A stretch of DNA of 64,000 nt from the NCBI GenBank assembly GCA_016756725.1, contig JAESII010000004.1:372001-436000 (forward strand), in the 5' to 3' direction. This DNA is from Synergistaceae bacterium. GTDB taxonomy: Bacteria > Synergistota > Synergistia > Synergistales > Aminithiophilaceae. Every line of letters begins with the position of its first letter. Position 1 is the stretch's first letter. This document shows, in pieces, positions 50,856-58,991 of this stretch. Position numbers and translations under genes: made by a program. A model generated the notes under the pieces. It was not told the origin of the DNA. It made no database searches and worked only from the letters and a program-made list of their open reading frames with translations.

Positions 50856-53800
50856 CTAGCGGACCGTCAGGCGCCCTCCGCCGCTGAGGCTGCCGATCGT
50901 CGGGTCATAGAGGGCCTCGGCGGCGACGGGAGGCAGGGTGAAGTCGCCCCGGGCGACGACGCGGCAGCGGTAGCCCAGGGTGATCCTGCCCTCGGCCTGA
51001 TCGGGGAAGAGGAGGACCCGGTCGAAGCGGACCTCGCGGCGGGCCGAAGCGGTCTCGACGGAAGGCCCCAGGGTGGGGTCCCAGACGTCGAAACATCCGG
51101 GAAGGACGTCGATGACGACGAGATCGGCCCGCGGACCGGCGGGAAGGAGGTCGATGCGGACGTGGACCTCCTCTCCCAGCGAGAGGGGGCGGCTCAGATC
51201 CAGGGGACGGCCCTCCCGGTCCGTCAAGGTCCGCCGGACCTGGAGCCCCCGGTCCTCTTCGGGGACGGCCTCGACGGGGACGCCCGTCGTGGTCCAGCTG
51301 GCGTAGAGGGGGCCGGGGCCCTCGTTGATGACCTGCCAGGGGACGAAACGGTCCGCCGAAAGGAGGAGATCCTCTCCGGCGGCGAGGCTCACCGTCGCCT
51401 CGCCGTCATCGACGACGGCCGAGAAGGGGCGCAGGTCGGCCCGCTCCAGGTAGCGTCCCAGAGCCAGCAGGGCGACGGCCGCCTCCTGGGTCGAAAGGGG
51501 GCCGGCGCCGATGGCGCCCAGGACCTCCCGGGCCAGGGCGGCCTCATCGGCCCCGCCGGGCTCAAGGGTGGCCAAAGCCAGAAGGCGCAAAGCCCGGTCC
51601 CGCAGAGGCGAGGCGTAGGGATCGACGCCGGCCCGGCTCTTTCCGACGAGGCCCAGGCCCTCCTCCTTTCTTCCGGCCAGGCCGTAGGCCGCGGCCAGAA
51701 GGGCCCGTCCGGCGTCGTCCATGTCGGCCGACCGCTCCCGGAGCCAGGTCATCCAGCCCAGAGGGGGACGGCCCGACAGGGCCTGGACATAGGCGGCGTA
51801 GGCCTTCTGGGACAGGGCGCCCCTCTCGTCGGCGGGATCGCTCAGGACGGCGCCGAGAAAGGCCTCGACGCGTCGCGCCATGGCCCGGGGAACGAGCCCC
51901 TCGTCGAGAGTGGCCAGGAAGTGGGCGGCATAGAGGCTTCCCCAGGGATCGAAGGTCCCGTTGGGCCAGGAGGCAAAGCCGCCGCTGTAGAGCTGGTAGG
52001 TCTGGAGGCGGCTCACGACGGCGCCGAGGCGGGAGGGGATGTCGTCGGAGCCGGTCATGGCGGGAACGGCGACGAGAGGCCAGGCCGAGGAGACGATCTG
52101 CTCCAGGCAGCCGTAGGGGTAGTCCCTCAGGAAGGTCAGCAGGGGCAGCAGGTCGGCCCGAGGGGAACCGGAGAGGTAGAGGGTCCGCCGCAGGGTCCCC
52201 GGGAACCATCGGCCCTCCTCGGCGAGGGAGAAGGCGCCCTTCTCGATGACGGCGCTCCCGCTGAGGGTCACCGGCGGCAGGGGAGGACGGACGGCCGTCT
52301 CGGCGGTGACGGAAAAGTCGAGGCCCCCTCCGGTGACGGCCACGGTAAGACGGCCGTAGCCGGCCTCGTCGGCGGCCCGGAGGGGCAGATCGACGAGGCG
52401 GCTCTCTCCTCCTCCCAGGGTGAGGGCGAGACGGTTTTCGCCGGTCAGGGCCAGGGCCCCGTCGGTGGCGAAGGCCAGCTCCAGGGGCAGGTCCTCGGAG
52501 GCCGTCGAGTGAAGATGAAGACGAAGGAGGAGCTCGTCGCCCGGGGCCAGGGCCTCGGGCAAGGCCGGATCGACCGTCAGGGGCCGTGAAAGGGACAGGT
52601 CCCCTTCAGCCGATCCGAGAGAGGCCCCGGAGAAGACGGCCATGACGCGGGCGCCGCCGGAGAATTCGGGAAGATCGAAGGAAACCCGGGCCTTTCCCTC
52701 TTCGACGGCCACGGTCTGAACCTCCGAGAGGATCCGGAAGCCCCGGGCCTGAAGGGGCGAAAGGGCCAGCCCCAAGGCGGCCGCCCGGGCCTCGTCGCCG
52801 GCGGGGTGGAGGAGCGGCGTCTGGCGCGATTCGATGGGGATCAGCTCGTCGTAGACGTCGCGGGCCCTCCCGTTGAGCCGGCGCCGGGCCGTGAACCGCT
52901 TCTGGGGATCGGGCGTCCCGTGATCGGTCAGGCCCAGGATGGCCCGGTCGACGAGGGCGAGCCAGAGATCTCCCGAAAGAGGTCCCTCTCCGGTGACGGT
53001 CACTTCGACGGGCAGGACCCCGCCGGGCTCGGCCTTTTCCGGCAGGGTCAGCTCCACCGAGGCGCGGCGGTCCGCCGTCTCGATCATGACGGGCACGGCG
53101 CCGACGGCGCTGACCGGGCCGGGGCGGTCTGCCATGGGGCGGATCACCTGGAGGGTGCACCAGCCGTTGGGCCAGAGCCTGCCGTCGACGGGGAAGTCGA
53201 CGGTGCCTGCGGGCTCGACGGGGAGCACCCGGGCCGAGAGGAGCCCCTCGGACTCGACGGTGAAGAGGGCCCGTCCGGGGAAGGGCGCCTGATAGGCCAG
53301 AGAGGCCCTCTCTCCCTCCCGGTAGAGGGGGCTGTCCAGGCTCAAGTCGATCCGGTCCGGAAGGGAGGCGCCTCGGCTCGACAGCCCCCAGGGACGCCAG
53401 AGGTCGAACCGGGCCGACGCCGACGATCCCTCGCCGTCGCTGAGGACCAGCAGAAAGCGCCCCTCTCCTTCAGGCTTGAGGGGCAGGTCGGCCAGGCCCT
53501 GCTTCAGGGTGACCTTGCCCTGGTGGACGCGGTTTTTCTCCTCCTGCCAGGTCATCCGTGTCCGGCCTCCCTCGCGGACCAGGACGTACCGGTCCGTCAG
53601 GGAGAAGAGCTCCCAGACCAAAATCGCCTCGGCGGGCTCGTCCGTCGCCGTGACGGCGGCGACCTGGAAAGGAAGGGTCCGGCCCGGCTCCAGATCGCCC
53701 TGAGGCCTGCGGAGGCCGATCTGGAGCGGCGTCACGGCACAGGGCAGGGGCAGGTGGCGCACCACCCAGCGTCCGCCGGGCTCCATCACCTGAAGGGAGA

Positions 53801-56027
53801 AGAGGAGCTCCACCAGGGAGGGAGCCTGCCACCCTTCGGGGAGGGTCCACTCCGTCTCGGCCCGCCCCTCCCCGTCGAGGGCGCCCGAAGCCACGTACTC
53901 CTCCGTGGACTGGAAGGCCTTCTCGTCGTCGCCGAAGGCAAAGTGGGGGAAGCGGCCGGACTGGAAGGTCCGGGGCCGGGTCAGGGCCGTCAGCTCCCAG
54001 TTCAGGTCCGACGCGGGAGCTCCGAAGAGATAGGCGGCGCCGAAAGAGAGCGCCACCGTCTCCGGGGCCGTCAGGACGGGACGGTCCGAGGCCAGGTCCA
54101 CCTCGATCCGGGGCGGCGTGAAATCCTCGACCTGAAAGGTGGCGCTGCCCAGAGGCGCGTCTTCCGCCCCGGCGACGAAGAGATCGAAACGGTACCGCCC
54201 CGTCGGCGCCGCCTGGGGCAGGTCGAAGGAGACCGCCGCCGTGCCCGAGGCCGAGAGGGTTTCGGCGCCGCGGGCCGCCTCCATATCGAGGGCATTCGTC
54301 ACCTTCCAGAGGACGGGAAAGGAGCCGGGAAGGGCCATGCGGGGTCCGCGGACGACGGCCGTCACGTCGACGGTCTCGCCGGGACGGAAGATCCCCCGGG
54401 GGAGAAGGCAGTCCGCCTCGTAGGTCGTCACCCAGGCGGCGCCGGACCGGTCCAGTCCGGCCTCGGCGAAACGGTCCCCCTCGAGCAGCAGGAAGGAGAG
54501 GTCCTCGCCGCTGGAGACGGTCACGACGGCCGGACGGAGCTCGGCCTCCCAGGGCCTCTCGCGTTCCACCGTCCAGAGCCCGTCGCCGTCGGTGACGCCC
54601 TGTGCCAGAAGCTGGTTGCTCGACGAATAGACGGCAACGGAGGCTCCGGCGACGGCCTCGGCCGAGAAGAGGCCGTTCACCCAGACCAGCAGTCCCTTCT
54701 CCCAGACCCGGGCCGAGATGCCCAGATCGGTGAGGGTCACCATCTGGAGGGCCCTTTCCCAGACCTCGCCGGATCGGGCCTCAAGGAGAAAGACACCCCG
54801 GTTCTCGCCGAGGAGGGCCGTCAGGTCCAGGGCGCTCCGGACCGTCTCGTTCAGCCTGTTATCGACGGCGAAGGCCGTCGTCCCCAGGGAGCGGGCCAGG
54901 TTCCGCGGCGGCTCCCCTCCCTCGCCGAGGGCTCCCGCGACAAGGGGAATGTTGTTGGGGTACATCTTCCAGGCCGAAACGTCGACGGCGTCGACGTTCA
55001 CCGTCTCCAGGACGATGCGGGGCGCCTCGGCGGGGGAGAGGAAGGTCCCGGCCAGGGGGAAACGGATCGCCCGCTCCCGATCGGGCAGGATGAAGGTCCC
55101 TGTCGCGTCGGCCTTGAGTCCCTCCTTGCCGCCCAAGCCCTTGCGGAGGGTCACCGAGACCCGCTCCCGGGGGGCGAAGGGGCCGACGACGGCAAAGCCG
55201 CCGTAAGTCGATTCGACGCGGAAATCCCTCGTCGGCGTCAGCGAGAGAAAGCCCGTCACGTCACCGGGATCGACGGGACGGGAGGTGTAGAAGACGAGCC
55301 TTCCCCCGTCGGCGCCGCTTTCGGCGTACTGGCCCGTCAGGGTCAGCTCCGAGGAGGCGCTGACTTCCACCGTCTGCCTGGCCTCCAGCCCCAGAGGTCC
55401 GGCGTCGGACAGGAGGCCCTTCTCCACCGTCAGCTCCAGAGGGGCGTCAGAGACGGACTCGGTCCTGACGAGGACCCTTTCGGCCGGCACCTGTCCGAGA
55501 GGCGTGACGTTGACGGTTCGGCCCTCGCTGCGGACCGTCAGGAAGCCGAGAAGCCTCTGGGGAGGAAGGGGGAGGGAGAAGACGAACTCCACCGTCACCT
55601 CGCCGTAGGGCGTCCGCTCCGTCGGCCGGACCTCAAGGAGTTTGAGGGGGGCCGTCCGGAAGAGAAAGGACTGAGGGCCGGCCAGAAGACGGCCGGCCTG
55701 GTCGCGAAGGGGTTTCAGCGTCACCCGGTATTCCGTCGCCGGCGCCAGGGGAGCCCGGGGGGTGAAGACGAAGCGGTCCGCCCCGTCCCAGGTGCCGTCG
55801 CCCTCCAGGGCCGGGCTGATCGTGAAGGGCAGCGATTCGGCCGGCACGATCTTGCCCACCAGCTCCTTCGCCGCCACAGGGGCAGAAAAGGAGACCGTCA
55901 GGGCGGGACGGCCCGAAGTCTCTCCCTGGGGCGAAAAATCAAGGACCGTAAACTCATCGGCCCGGGCCCCTGCGCCCAGGACCCAGAAAAGGAGGACAAC
56001 GCTCCACAGCACCACTTTGCCTCGCAT
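50856..56027 (-). CDS. Bacterial alpha-2-macroglobulin (YfhM-like), thioester type
   Basis: This is a 1723-residue secreted periplasmic protein. It has a signal peptide (residues 1-23, no lipobox Cys) and MG-type beta-sandwich domains through about residue 1250. The thioester motif 'YPYGCLEQIVSSAWP' then falls near residue 1300, and an all-alpha TED and a final receptor-like domain follow. The CLEQ motif is intact, so it can trap attacking proteases. The lack of an acylated Cys differs from the E. coli lipoprotein form. It is followed at once by pbpC. Confidence 0.9.
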   Translation of the reverse strand: MRGKVVLWSVVLLFWVLGAGARADEFTVLDFSPQGETSGRPALTVSFSAPVAAKELVGKIVPAESLPFTISPALEGDGTWDGADRFVFTPRAPLAPATEYRVTLKPLRDQAGRLLAGPQSFLFRTAPLKLLEVRPTERTPYGEVTVEFVFSLPLPPQRLLGFLTVRSEGRTVNVTPLGQVPAERVLVRTESVSDAPLELTVEKGLLSDAGPLGLEARQTVEVSASSELTLTGQYAESGADGGRLVFYTSRPVDPGDVTGFLSLTPTRDFRVESTYGGFAVVGPFAPRERVSVTLRKGLGGKEGLKADATGTFILPDRERAIRFPLAGTFLSPAEAPRIVLETVNVDAVDVSAWKMYPNNIPLVAGALGEGGEPPRNLARSLGTTAFAVDNRLNETVRSALDLTALLGENRGVFLLEARSGEVWERALQMVTLTDLGISARVWEKGLLVWVNGLFSAEAVAGASVAVYSSSNQLLAQGVTDGDGLWTVERERPWEAELRPAVVTVSSGEDLSFLLLEGDRFAEAGLDRSGAAWVTTYEADCLLPRGIFRPGETVDVTAVVRGPRMALPGSFPVLWKVTNALDMEAARGAETLSASGTAAVSFDLPQAAPTGRYRFDLFVAGAEDAPLGSATFQVEDFTPPRIEVDLASDRPVLTAPETVALSFGAAYLFGAPASDLNWELTALTRPRTFQSGRFPHFAFGDDEKAFQSTEEYVASGALDGEGRAETEWTLPEGWQAPSLVELLFSLQVMEPGGRWVVRHLPLPCAVTPLQIGLRRPQGDLEPGRTLPFQVAAVTATDEPAEAILVWELFSLTDRYVLVREGGRTRMTWQEEKNRVHQGKVTLKQGLADLPLKPEGEGRFLLVLSDGEGSSASARFDLWRPWGLSSRGASLPDRIDLSLDSPLYREGERASLAYQAPFPGRALFTVESEGLLSARVLPVEPAGTVDFPVDGRLWPNGWCTLQVIRPMADRPGPVSAVGAVPVMIETADRRASVELTLPEKAEPGGVLPVEVTVTGEGPLSGDLWLALVDRAILGLTDHGTPDPQKRFTARRRLNGRARDVYDELIPIESRQTPLLHPAGDEARAAALGLALSPLQARGFRILSEVQTVAVEEGKARVSFDLPEFSGGARVMAVFSGASLGSAEGDLSLSRPLTVDPALPEALAPGDELLLRLHLHSTASEDLPLELAFATDGALALTGENRLALTLGGGESRLVDLPLRAADEAGYGRLTVAVTGGGLDFSVTAETAVRPPLPPVTLSGSAVIEKGAFSLAEEGRWFPGTLRRTLYLSGSPRADLLPLLTFLRDYPYGCLEQIVSSAWPLVAVPAMTGSDDIPSRLGAVVSRLQTYQLYSGGFASWPNGTFDPWGSLYAAHFLATLDEGLVPRAMARRVEAFLGAVLSDPADERGALSQKAYAAYVQALSGRPPLGWMTWLRERSADMDDAGRALLAAAYGLAGRKEEGLGLVGKSRAGVDPYASPLRDRALRLLALATLEPGGADEAALAREVLGAIGAGPLSTQEAAVALLALGRYLERADLRPFSAVVDDGEATVSLAAGEDLLLSADRFVPWQVINEGPGPLYASWTTTGVPVEAVPEEDRGLQVRRTLTDREGRPLDLSRPLSLGEEVHVRIDLLPAGPRADLVVIDVLPGCFDVWDPTLGPSVETASARREVRFDRVLLFPDQAEGRITLGYRCRVVARGDFTLPPVAAEALYDPTIGSLSGGGRLTVR

Positions 56028-56224
56028 CAGGTCTCACCTTCCTCGACGACGCCTTGAAACTCCAGGTGCCAGGGCCGGGATGAGGCCGCGGCAGAATCTC
56101 CCGCTAAAGGGCGAAGCTTCGCCTCTCTGATGAGGGCTGCCTCCCGGGATGACTCCATCATATCCCACAGGAGCGGGAGAAAGAACGCCCTCTCAAGGCG
56201 ATACTCCTTTGCCCGATGGTATTC

Positions 56225-56294
56225 GGGGTGGTTTGAGGGGTGGTTTGAGGGGTGGTTTGAGGGGTGGTTTGAGGGGTGGTTTGAGGGGTGGTTT
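56225..56294. repeat. 12-bp G-rich tandem repeat, about six copies
   Basis: Five exact copies of GGGGTGGTTTGA are followed by a sixth ending GGGGTGGTTTTT. The plus strand has many G4 and G2 runs and could form a quadruplex. The copies are identical, so the array is young or still changing. Confidence 0.9.
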
Positions 56295-56446
56295 TTTCGG
56301 ACGGCCTTCCGGAGCACCCCACCGCCGGCCGGAGAGGCCCCGCGCTCTTTTCCACGTTCACGAAATAGATGTTTCTGAAAAACCCTTACCCTGCAAGCCT
56401 TGATTTCTCAGCCATCCTCTGCTAGAGTGATTTTGAAATAAATGCC

Positions 56447-56472
56447 ACTATATCGTCTATATCCGATATAGT
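56447..56472. promoter_or_regulatory. Palindromic operator upstream of the cyclodeaminase gene
   Basis: ACTATATCG and CGATATAGT are perfect 9-bp inverted arms separated by 8 bp. It lies 75 bp upstream of the GTG start, in an otherwise AT-rich promoter-like stretch. The regulator is unknown. Confidence 0.65.
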
Positions 56473-56547
56473 TCTTTCAGAAACAAGCGTGCCTTCAGTT
56501 TGTGCCGGGCTCAGCCCCGGAAAGGATGATCTGAGGAGGTTTTAATC

Positions 56548-57672
56548 GTGTCCGGACAGAGTGTCAAAACGTTGCTTCTCTCCCAGGCGGACCTGGTCAA
56601 GGTGGGCGTTCTCGATATGCCCCAGTGCGTCGACGTCATCGAGGAGGTCTTCAGCCTTCTCGGCAAGGGCGACTATCTCATGGGAGGACCGCTGGAGAAC
56701 GAGCACGGCCAGATGATCTACTTCCCCGACGAGGAGCGCTTCCCCGGCATGCCCGTCACGGGCCCGGACCGTCGCTTCATGGCCATGATCGCCTACCTGG
56801 GCGGCCGCTTCAAGATCTGCGGCGAGAAGTGGTACGGCTCGAACGCCGAAAACTGGAGGAAGGGACTCCCCCGGTCGGTGCTGACGACGATCCTCAACGA
56901 CGCCGACACGGGCGTTCCCTTCACGATCATGTCGGGCAACCTCATCAGCGCCATGCGGACCGGCGCCGTTCCCGGCGTGGCCGCCCGTCACCTGGCCCGG
57001 AAGGGTGCCAAAACGGTGGGCGTCATCGGCGGCGGCGTCATCAACCGCGCCTGCCTGCTGGCCATCAAGGCCGGATGCCCCACCGTCGAAGAGGCCTACC
57101 TCTACGACATCAACAAGGATAAGTTCGACTCCTTCGCCCAGGAGATGGCCGACAAGGTGGGCGTCAAGGTCCTCTGGGCCGACTCGATCGAGGAGGCCGT
57201 CCGTCCCGCCGACATCGTCACCGTCGCCACCTCGGGCGAGCACTTCCCCCGGATCGAGAAGGAATGGCTCAAGAAGGGCTGCCTCGTCACCTTCTCCGGC
57301 GCCGCCGACATGGATCTGGAGTGCTTCTCGGAGAACACCGTCATCGCCGACAACTGGAAGATGCACCAGGCCTTCATTCTCGACGGCAAGGAGCACCCCA
57401 AGGGGATCGACGCCGTCGGCGTCGTGGCGCCCTCCTTCTTCCTCCTCAAGTACGTCGACGCCGGGCTCTATGACGAGTCGAAGATCCGCAATCTCGGCAA
57501 CGTCGTCAACGGCGAGGACCCGGGGCGGAAGGACGACGACGAGATCATCCTCTTCCCCACGGGCGGCATGCCCGTTCACGATCTGGCCTGGGCCTACACC
57601 CTCTACGAGAAGGCCAAGGAGATGGGCCTCGGTTCGGAGTTCACCTTCTTTGAGGAAGCCTACTGGAAGTAA
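56548..57672 (+). CDS. Ornithine cyclodeaminase/mu-crystallin family enzyme
   Basis: This is a 374-residue NAD(P)-dependent enzyme. Its Rossmann motif 'VGVIGGGVINRACLLAI' (about residues 150-166) follows 'MSGNLISAMRTGAVPGVAARHLA', the family signature for substrate binding. It resembles ornithine cyclodeaminase and related amino-acid or imine reductases; the exact substrate is uncertain. GTG 56548 follows GAGGAGG. It is likely regulated through the upstream palindrome and is monocistronic. Confidence 0.85.
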   Translation: MSGQSVKTLLLSQADLVKVGVLDMPQCVDVIEEVFSLLGKGDYLMGGPLENEHGQMIYFPDEERFPGMPVTGPDRRFMAMIAYLGGRFKICGEKWYGSNAENWRKGLPRSVLTTILNDADTGVPFTIMSGNLISAMRTGAVPGVAARHLARKGAKTVGVIGGGVINRACLLAIKAGCPTVEEAYLYDINKDKFDSFAQEMADKVGVKVLWADSIEEAVRPADIVTVATSGEHFPRIEKEWLKKGCLVTFSGAADMDLECFSENTVIADNWKMHQAFILDGKEHPKGIDAVGVVAPSFFLLKYVDAGLYDESKIRNLGNVVNGEDPGRKDDDEIILFPTGGMPVHDLAWAYTLYEKAKEMGLGSEFTFFEEAYWK

Positions 57673-57687
57673 TTTCCCCTCCCCGGC

Positions 57688-57725
57688 GCAGGAGGCCCCG
57701 CCCGGTATCGGGCGGGGCCTCCTGC
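57688..57725 (+). terminator. Terminator after the cyclodeaminase gene
   Basis: A 17-bp GC-rich perfect stem (57688-57704 with 57709-57725), GTAT loop, followed by TTTTT. Confidence 0.92.
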
Positions 57726-57736
57726 TTTTTCCGGAG

Positions 57737-58510
57737 CTAGAGCCGTTTGTCGATGGCCCGGCGGAGCTCGTCCGTGGTGGGGACGATGTTGTCGAAGACG
57801 ACTTCGTTGTTGATGAGCATCGTCGGCAGGGTCTGGACGCCCAGTTTCTGGGTCCTCCGGATGCCGGCCAGGCTCTTGATGAGCGTCTCCCGCCAGGTGA
57901 GGCGGTCGCCGTAGAGGGCCTCGACGGATTTGACGGCCTCGCACATGTACTGACAGGGGGCACAGCCCTCCGAATCGAGGGTGACGATCTCGATGAAGGC
58001 CTTGCCGGGCTCGACGGCCACGTCCTCGAACCCTTCGGCCTCCTCGTCGCACTTGCCCAGGGCCTCCTCGAGGGAGAGGAAGCCGGCCGTCTCCTCCGGC
58101 AGAATTCCCTCATGGACGTAGTTGCCCACGGCCTCGAGGTTGTAGAAGGGCGTGTCGAAGGGCAGGTCGCAGCCGGGTGAAAGGATGTATCCCCTGCCCC
58201 CTCCCGTCTCGATGCGCTTTTTCGCGTCCAGGGCGGACTCGAGGGGCGAACCGAAAAGAAGGGTCGTCGTCAGGGGCATGTTGCCCTCGAAGCAGACCTC
58301 GTAGGTGGCGGCCAGGTCGCGGACCATGGCCAGATCGACCTGCTCGTCGAAGGCGATGCCGTCGGGGCCGTCCTTCATCATGAGTTCGATGTTCTTCGTG
58401 GCGTCGCCGCAGCAGAAGAGGGTGACCAGGCCCTTCCTGCCGTGGACGGCGTCGATGACGGGCTTCATGTAGGGGGCGACGAAGCGCTTGTAGCGGTGAC
58501 GGCCCCCCAA
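57737..58510 (-). pseudogene. Truncated uroporphyrinogen decarboxylase-family (MtaA/CmuA-like) protein fused to a thioredoxin-like domain
   Basis: The frame holds the C-terminal half of a UroD-type methyltransferase domain ('YMKPVIDAVHGRKGLVTLFCCGDATKN', 'CFEGNMPLTTTLLFGSP', 'GYILSPGCDLPFDTP') followed by a thioredoxin-like domain with 'EGCAPCQYMCEAVK' and a cis-Pro 'TLPTMLIN'. About the first 150 residues of the UroD domain are missing, and upstream codons belong to the TPR gene. TTG 58510 is the only early start; ribosome site support is poor. Full-length relatives act with corrinoid proteins. I read it as a remnant, though a shortened product cannot be excluded. Confidence 0.65.
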
Positions 58511-58517
58511 GGGGCGC

Positions 58518-58856
58518 TCATTCCTTCTCGCCGTTCTGGCGGAGTTTCTCCACAAGCTCCAGAGAGGGTCCGTGATCCGGGTCGGCCCGGAGGGCCCGGG
58601 CAAGGGCGTCGCGGCCGTCGGAGAAATCCCCGGCCTGGGAGAAGGCCAGGGCCAGGTAGTACCAGACCTCGGGCTCCCGCCCCAGGTCGGTGGTCGCCTC
58701 CTGGAGCTCTCGGATCGCTTCAAGGGGACGGTGCTGCCGCAGATGATCCACGCCCCGTCTCATGTGATGGCGGGCAAGGGCCATCCGGAAACGTCCCCAG
58801 AGTCCCACGGCAACGAGCAGGATCAGGGCCGATAACAGGTATCGCCAGAGATTCAT
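58518..58856 (-). CDS. Small TPR-like membrane-anchored protein
   Basis: This is a 112-residue protein with one N-terminal membrane helix ('YLLSALILLVAVGLWGRF') and two TPR-like units ('HLRQHRPLEAIRELQEATTD', 'WYYLALAFSQAGDFSDGRDALARALRADP'). ATG 58856 follows GGGAGGTCGGC. It is just upstream of the truncated UroD-thioredoxin gene on the same strand. Function is unknown; such proteins often aid envelope complexes. Confidence 0.78.
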   Translation of the reverse strand: MNLWRYLLSALILLVAVGLWGRFRMALARHHMRRGVDHLRQHRPLEAIRELQEATTDLGREPEVWYYLALAFSQAGDFSDGRDALARALRADPDHGPSLELVEKLRQNGEKE

Positions 58857-58934
58857 CGTCAGCCGACCTCCCTTGAAGGTCTGAAAGGTTTTTTTCTAAA
58901 CCACTTTATCATGAATAACTCTTTTCTCAAAGGA

Positions 58935-58971
58935 AAAGGGCGCCCTCCTTCGGGGGCGCCCTTTTCCTTTG
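58935..58971. terminator. Terminator following btuB
   Basis: GGAAAAGGGCGCCC arms in inverted order around CTCCTTCGGGG, with A-rich and T-rich ends for both directions. It separates btuB from the TPR gene. Confidence 0.7.
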
Positions 58972-58991
58972 TTCCTTTCCCTGCCTTGCGC

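Larger units (their letters stand above)
56028..56547. other. 520-bp non-coding interval
   Basis: The interval between the macroglobulin and cyclodeaminase genes holds a 12-bp tandem repeat (56225-56294) and a palindrome (56447-56472). A minus-strand frame with NHPS repeats and plus-strand frames with GWFE or RGGL repeats all derive from the 12-bp unit and show no ribosome site, so I do not call a gene. Confidence 0.6.

Noticed and set aside
49248-52589. 1113-codon plus-strand frame opposite pbpC and the macroglobulin
   Set aside because: It is a long shadow frame caused by high GC; the minus-strand proteins have all family motifs.
56027-56317. Minus-strand 96-codon frame with NHPS repeats
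   Set aside because: The repeats come from the 12-bp DNA unit; all frames give repeats, and no ribosome site or family match exists.
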